A stretch of DNA of 35,919 bases from Arsenophonus sp046530935 (GTDB taxonomy: Bacteria; Pseudomonadota; Gammaproteobacteria; Enterobacterales; Enterobacteriaceae): NCBI GenBank assembly GCA_046530935.1, contig JBHEQW010000090.1, forward strand, positions 1 through 35,919, given 5' to 3'. The notes beneath the pieces are model-generated. The model was not told where the DNA came from and ran no database searches. It worked only from the letters and a program-made list of their open reading frames with translations. Below are positions 29,778-35,919 of this stretch, piece after piece (within the stretch, counting starts at the first letter, position 1; each line of letters starts with the position of its first letter). Made by a program: the position numbers and the translations under genes.

Positions 29778-30249
29778 TCAATTTAGCATATATTAATCAA
29801 GATTATTTCTTAACTAGAAATGGATACAGTTTTATTTTTCTTATCGATATTTATTATTAAAGTTAGTTAATAATCTTTTTTATTTGAAATAATTTATCAT
29901 TTGTTAAAAATTAATTTTTATTGATTTATATAGATTTATGTAATTTTAGCTACCTAAAAAGACTATTAATTATTTCATTAAAAATGTTTCTAAAGTATAT
30001 AAATAGTTTCAAGTGCTTTCTGATTGCTAGATATATCTCAAAAAAAATTATCATCATTTATGCCCTCTCTGGTTGATATTAATTAACATTAATAAAAACC
30101 ATATTAATAACTTAGAACCAATTCAAAGCTATGGAATATATCTCGATATATGTTAATTATTAATTACAAAAAGATATAGTTCGCTAAATTGCACTCAAAA
30201 CTCTGTATGATATTTCAATATTTTGAATTATTTCCTCATCTATCAATTA
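29778..30249. other. AT-rich spacer after lnt; nothing recognised
   Basis: About 470 bases with long A/T runs. In E. coli the glutamate/aspartate transport genes (gltI) follow lnt; no trace of GltI could be read. No repeat or promoter is supported. Confidence 0.5.
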
Positions 30250-31673
30250 TAGTTATTAAAAAATCTAGTATATGACGGCCAGTGTATGTTTTTTTGATGT
30301 TTCATGCATCTGTTTTTCATCATTAAATTGGATATTGTTTATTAGTATGGTCATCAGCAGCTCAAATCCATTTGGGCACTTTCAGCTTTTCTGAGCAGAT
30401 TGTAACAGCTTAAATAACATTAAAATGGTTGTTTTTCTTAAATCACAATTCTTCTCACATCGGCTACGTAGCATTACTGTAGTAAAAGCCAATTCAATCA
30501 AATTTGTCGTTCTTATTAACGTCAATGCCCGGATTGGAAATTATAGAGTTCCACAAGTTCTTCTAGATCTTTTTTCGGCCTATTCATAGCTACAAGATAC
30601 TTCTCTAAAAATCTCACCAAAAAAACATCAAGAGTTTTATTAGCAAGGTCACAGCTCCTGCTAGCCAAAGATCTCCAATACACTAGCAGATACCAACCTT
30701 AACTTTCGGTTGCCTACATTTGTTGAGGTAAGACTAGCCACATTACATGTTTTGTATACTCAATAGCTTTGGTGCTGCTTAGTGTCTGGAAATATTTTTG
30801 CAATTGCATTACAAAAACCAATGGCATTGTCTCAACTAGCCAAGCCTTGGAGATAAGGTTAAGCTAAGCCTCTCGAAGATCATTGAGAAGTTCTGCTAAT
30901 TTCGCTTATAACTCTCATCTCGATAAGAATCTTAGAGGCCAACCACTTCCTTACGTTCATGCGCAGTAACTCATACAATAATCAGAAGGCAAAAACAATC
31001 AACTTTTCCTGAAAAAAGCATCTATAGCATCGTTCTAAAAATAAACGTAGTGCGTATATCTTAAATGCAAGAGTGCCAATATCCTGTGTGATTTAAGCTA
31101 TACATGTTTCAGTCTGCTGATGCTGCTAACAAAGAGACCATGTATTTTTTAGCAAAAATCTCCAACATGGCTTCATAAAAATAACCGGTTGAGATACAAT
31201 CGGATGTATGGCTATGCTAGCAATTCTTAAATGTTTTATACGCTTAAGATAAAGTGGTAGTAACAAGCTATTAAAACATATTCTGTTGCTCTGTGATCCC
31301 AATTACTTTAAGCACTTTAATCTCAATATAGCCTATACTAATCTGTATAGTTTTTGTAATAATACCCATTATGAATGATGGAATATGTTGTGCCAGTCTA
31401 ATATGTTCTTCCAGTCTAAAAGGCGGTTCTCAATATGTTGTCGTAGCATAGCTACTAACTCATCCTCAACGGCGGTAGACTATTATCTACCTAGTAGAAG
31501 TACTGATAATTTCATGCAAGAAGGATCACATGTAATATCTAGTTTTGCTGATACATCTTTGGTAATTTTCTCATAACATATTATCTCTATATTGTTGAAA
31601 TAACTAATGAAATAAATCATATGAATACTCCAGCATCTCGAAACCCCATACACTAGAAAATTATCATAAACTC
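30250..31673 (-). mobile_element. IS256-family insertion element relic, copy F
   Basis: About 1.42 kb in reverse orientation. Left edge TAGTTATTAAAAAATCTAGT, right edge CCATACACTAGAAAATTATC then ATAAACTC: together they are the clearest inverted-repeat pair of the family here. Interior sequence aligns with copies D and E, e.g. GTCGTTCTTATTAACGTCAA near 30508 and TTACTTTAAGCACTTTAATC near 31302. A plus-strand frame at 31385-31576 is antisense only. It abuts an IS1595 fragment, implying insertion into that older element. Confidence 0.76.
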
Positions 31674-31932
31674 AACCTTTACAGGTGAGCATAAAATTAG
31701 TAATTATCACATAATATTGTTAGATAATTAGAGAGTTATTGCTAAGAAATTCTACATTCAAGATATGAATAGTTATATCAGCCGATTAAAAGGATACATG
31801 AGTAGACTCCATGGTATAGAGTCGTTTTATTTACAGAATTATCTACCCCGAAGAAGATTGTTTGAAACCACAATAATTGAAATACAAACGTATCTACAAT
31901 TTTCTCTGTGAGAAAAGCAATAACCATTTGCA
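31674..31932 (+). mobile_element. IS1595-family relic, copy 4 (3' end only)
   Basis: About 260 bases aligning with the 3' part of copies 1-3 and ending near the family right end (AGCAATAACCATTTGC). One frame is unusually readable: NSYISRLKGYMSRLHGIESF then YLQNYLPRRRLFETTIIEI, matching the IS1595-type C-terminus (YHSRLKxWMxRFHGVATKYLxNYLGWRR). The remaining 5' part of the element is not found on the other side of copy F. Confidence 0.75.
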
Positions 31933-32105
31933 ATGATAACAGCCATAAATCCACATATTTTTTATTTTATTAACTTAATGAAAGCAAAGAATATTTACTT
32001 ATTTGTTTTTTATCAATTAAAGTTAAAAAAAGATGTAGATTTTGCTTCCACCGCTAACATTTGTCACTGATAATGTATTGAGTTCATATTCAACAAATTG
32101 GCTTA

Positions 32106-33599
32106 ATGTTTATGCTACATTTATTTACTGAATTGGATTTTTACACCGGTCTATTATTAATATTAGCGCTATTATTTGTGCTATTTTACGAAGCAATTAA
32201 TGGTTTTCATGATACCGCAAATGCAGTAGCAACGGTTATTTACACTCGAGCAATGCGATCTCAATTTGCTGTTGTTATGGCTGGCAGTTTTAACTTTTTT
32301 GGTGTCATTTTAGGTGGCTTGAGTGTTACTTATGCTATTGTGCATTTGTTGCCAACAGATCTTTTACTTAATATAAGTTCTGGTCATGGTCTGGCAATGG
32401 TTTTTTCTATGTTGTTGGCAGCCATTATTTGGAATTTGGGTACTTGGTATTTAGGATTACCAGCTTCTAGTTCACATACATTAATAGGCGCAATTATTGG
32501 TGTTGGGTTAACTAATGCATTAGTGACAGACTCCTCTATACTTGATGCATTAAACATTCCAAAAGTCATTGAAATTTTTCTTTCTCTAATTCTTTTTCCT
32601 GCTATTGGTTTTGTTATAGCCGGATTGCTGATTTTCTTTTTACGGAGTTATTGGAGTGGCACGAAAAAACGTCGTCGTATTCATTTAACACCAGCTGAAC
32701 GAGAGAAAAAAAATGGAAAAAGGAAACCTCCTTTCTGGACACGTACTGCATTAATTTTATCTGCTGTTGGTGTCAGTTTTTCACATGGTGCTAATGATGG
32801 TCAGAAGGGTATTGGTCTTATTATGCTGGTGTTAATTGGAGTGACACCTGCTGGGTTTGTGCTTAATATGAATGCTAATGGTTATGATATAACGCGTACC
32901 CATGACGCGATAGTGCATCTACAACATTATTATGAAGAGCATCAGTCAGTGCTAAAACATATTGTTAATAAATCGTCACAACATGAATCTGAATTAAAAA
33001 TTTTAGATAAGAAATTTTATTGTGATAATTTACGTCCTATTACTATCTTAAAAGAAGCATCACTGATGTTGACTGATATTCAAAGTTATTCAGCACTTAA
33101 GCCTGAGCAGCGTAATCAAATGCGTCGATTATTAATGTGTTTGTCTGATACAGCATTAGATGTAGCTAAACTACCAGAGACATCCTTCTTGGATGCACGT
33201 TTTCTGCATAACTTGAGTAACGACTTACTTAATACAGTGGAGTATGCACCACTGTGGATTATTATCGCAGTTGCTTTGGCGCTTTCTATAGGGACTATGG
33301 TTGGTTGGCAACGTGTTGCCATAACAATCGGTGAAAAGATTGGTAAAAAAGATATGACTTATGCACAAGGTGTTTCTGCTCAAGTTACTGCTGCAGTTTC
33401 CATTGGTGTTGCAAGTTATACTGGTATGCCTGTATCAACAACACAAGTTTTATCTTCCTCTCTAGCAGGCACAATGGTTGTTGATGGTGGTGTACAAGCT
33501 AAAACAATTAAAAATATATTACTGGCTTGGTTATTTACATTGCCTATTTCTATTATACTTTCTGCTTTGTTTTACTGGACATCATTAAAACTTATATAG
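32106..33599 (+). CDS. pitA: Low-affinity inorganic phosphate transporter PitA
   Basis: Inner-membrane proton-driven uptake of phosphate as metal-phosphate complexes. 497 residues (E. coli 499) with about ten membrane segments and a large cytoplasmic loop at roughly 180-370. Conserved: AINGFHDTANAVATVIYTRA, GLPASSSHTLIGAIIG, FSHGANDGQKGIGLIMLVL and SYTGMPVSTT. In the last motif residue 447 is Gln where E. coli has His (PVSTTH). The acidic-charged loop segment between 280 and 330 is more divergent. ATG at 32106 is the longest start, but ATG at 32112 gives MLHLFTELDF, aligning with E. coli MLHLFAGLDL, and may be the true start; no strong ribosome binding site separates them. Isolated between IS relics; a terminator follows. 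Confidence 0.95.
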   Translation: MFMLHLFTELDFYTGLLLILALLFVLFYEAINGFHDTANAVATVIYTRAMRSQFAVVMAGSFNFFGVILGGLSVTYAIVHLLPTDLLLNISSGHGLAMVFSMLLAAIIWNLGTWYLGLPASSSHTLIGAIIGVGLTNALVTDSSILDALNIPKVIEIFLSLILFPAIGFVIAGLLIFFLRSYWSGTKKRRRIHLTPAEREKKNGKRKPPFWTRTALILSAVGVSFSHGANDGQKGIGLIMLVLIGVTPAGFVLNMNANGYDITRTHDAIVHLQHYYEEHQSVLKHIVNKSSQHESELKILDKKFYCDNLRPITILKEASLMLTDIQSYSALKPEQRNQMRRLLMCLSDTALDVAKLPETSFLDARFLHNLSNDLLNTVEYAPLWIIIAVALALSIGTMVGWQRVAITIGEKIGKKDMTYAQGVSAQVTAAVSIGVASYTGMPVSTTQVLSSSLAGTMVVDGGVQAKTIKNILLAWLFTLPISIILSALFYWTSLKLI

Positions 33600-33629
33600 A
33601 CATATCATAGATATGATACTATAAAAAAC

Positions 33630-33661
33630 AGTGATGTTTAATTTTGGCATCACTATTTTTT
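33630..33661 (+). terminator. Intrinsic terminator of pitA
   Basis: AGTGATG (33630-33636) pairs with CATCACT (33648-33654) across an 11-base loop, followed by ATTTTTT. Preceding A residues (AAAAAAC) extend the symmetry, so it may also stop transcription from the opposite side. It begins 30 bases after the pitA stop. Confidence 0.8.
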
Positions 33662-33833
33662 GTTCAATGTTATTTAAGCTTATTAATATCACAAAATGGG
33701 CTATATTTTAGCCTTATAAAAATAAGGATACTTAATCTGCTAATTAATATAAATTATTTTCAAATACGTTCACAACCTCAAATAAGTTTAAAATTATTAT
33801 GATTAGTATGTTGCTGAGTATTAATGTAATGGA

Positions 33834-35308
33834 GAGTTATGCTAATTTTTGTCTATGTACTTTAAGAGATGGCGCCAGTATTTTAACATCATGCTAATTG
33901 ATTTCATAAATGACTTCAACATCAGAAAATGATATGGCATAAAAACTCCACCTTTTACAGATATCCGAAAAACCATGTATAACCTATGATCAGATCCATT
34001 TCATAAACTTGTCCGTATAATGCCACCAGGCAGATCATAGCCACAACAACGTTGATATTGAGCTCAAAACCATTCTGCAACTAAGATGTTGAACGCTACA
34101 TTGTCAACTTAACGTCATATGCAATCCATACAGTCGGTCCCTAACTATTATTTGCCAGATAGAATTATATAGAACGGCTATTGACGATGTTAAGATCAAA
34201 GTCCCTAAAGTTATGGGATCAGAGCAACAACAGAATATGCTTCACAATATCTTATTGTTACAACCTTATTTATTGTTACAACCTTATTTGAGTCGTGCAA
34301 AAAGTAGCGAAAAGTTGCTATACAATACCTGTACCTATGAGGCATCTATCTCATTCCTATGGGATTTTCACAAAGCGATAGAGACACGCTTATTTGTGAA
34401 AAAAGCACGTGCTATTTTTGATAATAAACACAATCAGCAGAGTGAAACAACAATGCCTTGAAGACCACAGGCAATGCTGCCTTCGTGATTTAAGTGATAC
34501 AAGCTATGTTTATTTCTTGGCGGCTTGTATACATAGCCCTATCAGGCAAGATGATCATCTTTGCCTGCTATACTCATTATCGATGTCACTGAGCATGGAT
34601 ATAAGAAGTTAGTTGTGCTCGAAGATTGTTATTAAGAGTTAGAATATAACTTAGCTTAACTTTTATCAATATGGTGCAAGCTAGTAACTTAACTATATCT
34701 ATTAGCCTTTTTACTGTGCATACTTCCATTAGTTTTTAAAATGCAAATGCAAAAAAGATATAAAAGGACACACAGAAGCAACGCTATTTGGTACACAAAA
34801 CAAATTAATATCCTGGCTTTATACTCATAACTAAGGCATGCATGTAAAAGTTAAGGCTGAGCTACATGAATGACTAGCTAGCGGAAGAGCAGTAATTCAC
34901 GTCATAATTCCATTGATGTTTTATTGAAAAGATTTTAAGATAAAAATTTTACACTGGTGAAGAAAGCTTGAGAAAGAATCAAAAAAATTGCTAGCATTAT
35001 ACGACTTCCAGTCATAATATTTTGCGTCAATTAAAAACGAAGAATCCAATTAAATTAGCGTTTGCAACAGTCATGCCACGAAGCCGGCATGATATACAAA
35101 TAACCACAGTTCTAGAAAAACAACTATTTTAATGGTATCTAAGATGCTTCCTTACATACTCAGAAAAGCTAGAATCGGCTAAGAAGTTGACCTACTGTTT
35201 TACAATGATGATAAACAAGGTCTAATTTAAGGATAAAAAATAGATTCATGAAGCATCAGAGCAAAGAAGTGGAGTCTGATTGTCATACACTTAATTTATT
35301 AATAACTC
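33834..35308 (+). mobile_element. IS256-family insertion element relic, copy G
   Basis: About 1.48 kb. Left edge GAGTTATGCTAATTTTTGTC, right edge CATACACTTAATTTATTAAT then AACTC. Two short frames (34213-34461 and 34409-34612) keep transposase pieces, e.g. LSDTSYVYFLAACIHSPIRQ and DDHLCLLYSL, matching YVYxWADGIxSxIRQDDRLCLLV. KVKAELHE can be read near 34850. An exact 18-base tandem duplication (TTATTGTTACAACCTTAT, 34252-34287) gives the repeated LLLQPY in the first frame. Confidence 0.77.
34252..34287. repeat. Two tandem copies of an 18-base unit
   Basis: TTATTGTTACAACCTTAT occurs twice end to end inside IS256 copy G and is not duplicated in copies A or C. Confidence 0.9.
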
Positions 35309-35919
35309 TATAAAAAAGGCACTGATTGATGGAAATGAAACAGAACCATCATCACCACCCTAAAATTTTTAAAAGGTAGATTGTTTCTATCCGTTTTTTC
35401 ATCCAATAATTTTGCTTTTAATAGTAAAAAATTAATAAAAATGTTAAAAACAATTATATAGAAAGATTTATTAACTTTTTATAATAGTGTTGTTCTGCAA
35501 CAAAGAGGTTGTTTAGCTTTTATTTAGGAAATTATTGGCAAAGGATCTTAATAAAGAAGATTATGCTTAATTGAAATAAGTGGATCACTTATCCACTTGT
35601 GTCTTGAATATAAAAGATTTTTCCAATTTAGGTGGATGCTAAGTAAGTAATAGGAGAACACAAGCTTACCAACTAGATCCTTATTGTTTTACTATGGCAA
35701 ACAATTGATAGGACCTTCATAAGAAATCAGGAAAAACCATATACAATAGCTTTACTCTATTTTCGATTGTTATTAAGTTTTAGAAAAAATATATGTTCTA
35801 GCCAATTAAGTTATTAAAGAGATTTAAGTGGCCACTTTTACTGAAGTAGGAATCGATGAGCTACAATCACGTATTGTCTACAATATTCATAAGATTATAA
35901 ATAGCTACTATTAGAGATA
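35309..35919. other. Spacer at the window end; one hairpin, no gene recognised
   Basis: About 610 bases without a supported gene. AAGTGGAT-CACTT-ATCCACTT (35578-35598) is a perfect 8-bp hairpin without a following T-tract. Plus-strand scraps near 35640-35870 look faintly protein-like but shift frame and could not be assigned. Confidence 0.4.

Noticed and set aside
1..35919. CRISPR arrays, prophage, toxin-antitoxin or secretion genes
   Set aside because: No regularly spaced repeats and no recognisable genes of these types; the repeats present are short tandem duplications or IS relics.

Overview
The window looks like part of the chromosome of an Enterobacterales bacterium in the middle of genome reduction, most likely a heritable insect symbiont (a Sodalis-, Serratia symbiotica- or Arsenophonus-like lineage; the genus cannot be fixed from this sequence). 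The evidence: intact proteins close to Escherichia coli homologues known to me, an E. coli-like gene order read in reverse, very AT-rich spacers, and a coding fraction of only about 28 percent (nine protein genes and three tRNAs in 35.9 kb). Most of the rest is dead transposons and gene corpses. All homology calls are from memory of family sequences; no search was run.

Layout. (1) 1-862: 5' part of proS on the minus strand. (2) 863-7765: no intact gene; an IS1595-family relic, two IS256-family relics, a small unknown relic and a repeat called R3 here. (3) 7766-13871: nagE (minus) diverging from nagB-nagA (plus). The two promoters carry matching modules in opposite orientation, now about 2.2 kb apart because IS and other relic DNA fills the intergenic space. 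(4) 13894-18935: the regulator gene nagC, dismembered by three dead insertion elements. (5) 19226-19650: a perfect hairpin, then a textbook promoter and three tRNA genes (Met-CAU, Leu-UAG, Gln-UUG). (6) 19651-21535: an unidentified gene relic and AT-rich spacer. (7) 21536-29777: ubiF (minus), then miaB (dead, split by an IS256 relic), ybeZ (dead), and intact ybeY, ybeX and lnt. (8) 29778-35919: IS relics around an intact pitA with its terminator.

The order nagE < > nagB-nagA-(nagC)-tRNAs-ubiF-(miaB-ybeZ)-ybeY-ybeX-lnt is the ancestral enterobacterial order. proS and pitA lie outside it and mark ends where the chromosome has been rearranged.

Function. NagE imports and phosphorylates N-acetylglucosamine, NagA deacetylates it and NagB makes fructose-6-phosphate plus ammonia. 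This catabolic route is complete and all recognisable active-site residues are kept, while its repressor NagC is destroyed. That fits constitutive use of a host-derived amino sugar. Other survivors are housekeeping functions: proline charging, ubiquinone synthesis, ribosome maturation (YbeY), lipoprotein acylation (Lnt), a CBS/CorC-type protein and phosphate uptake. No new defence, CRISPR or secretion system was seen. The most informative features are the selective survival of the nag genes, the split promoter modules, relic genes readable only by aligning frames, and the dead IS families with recoverable ends.
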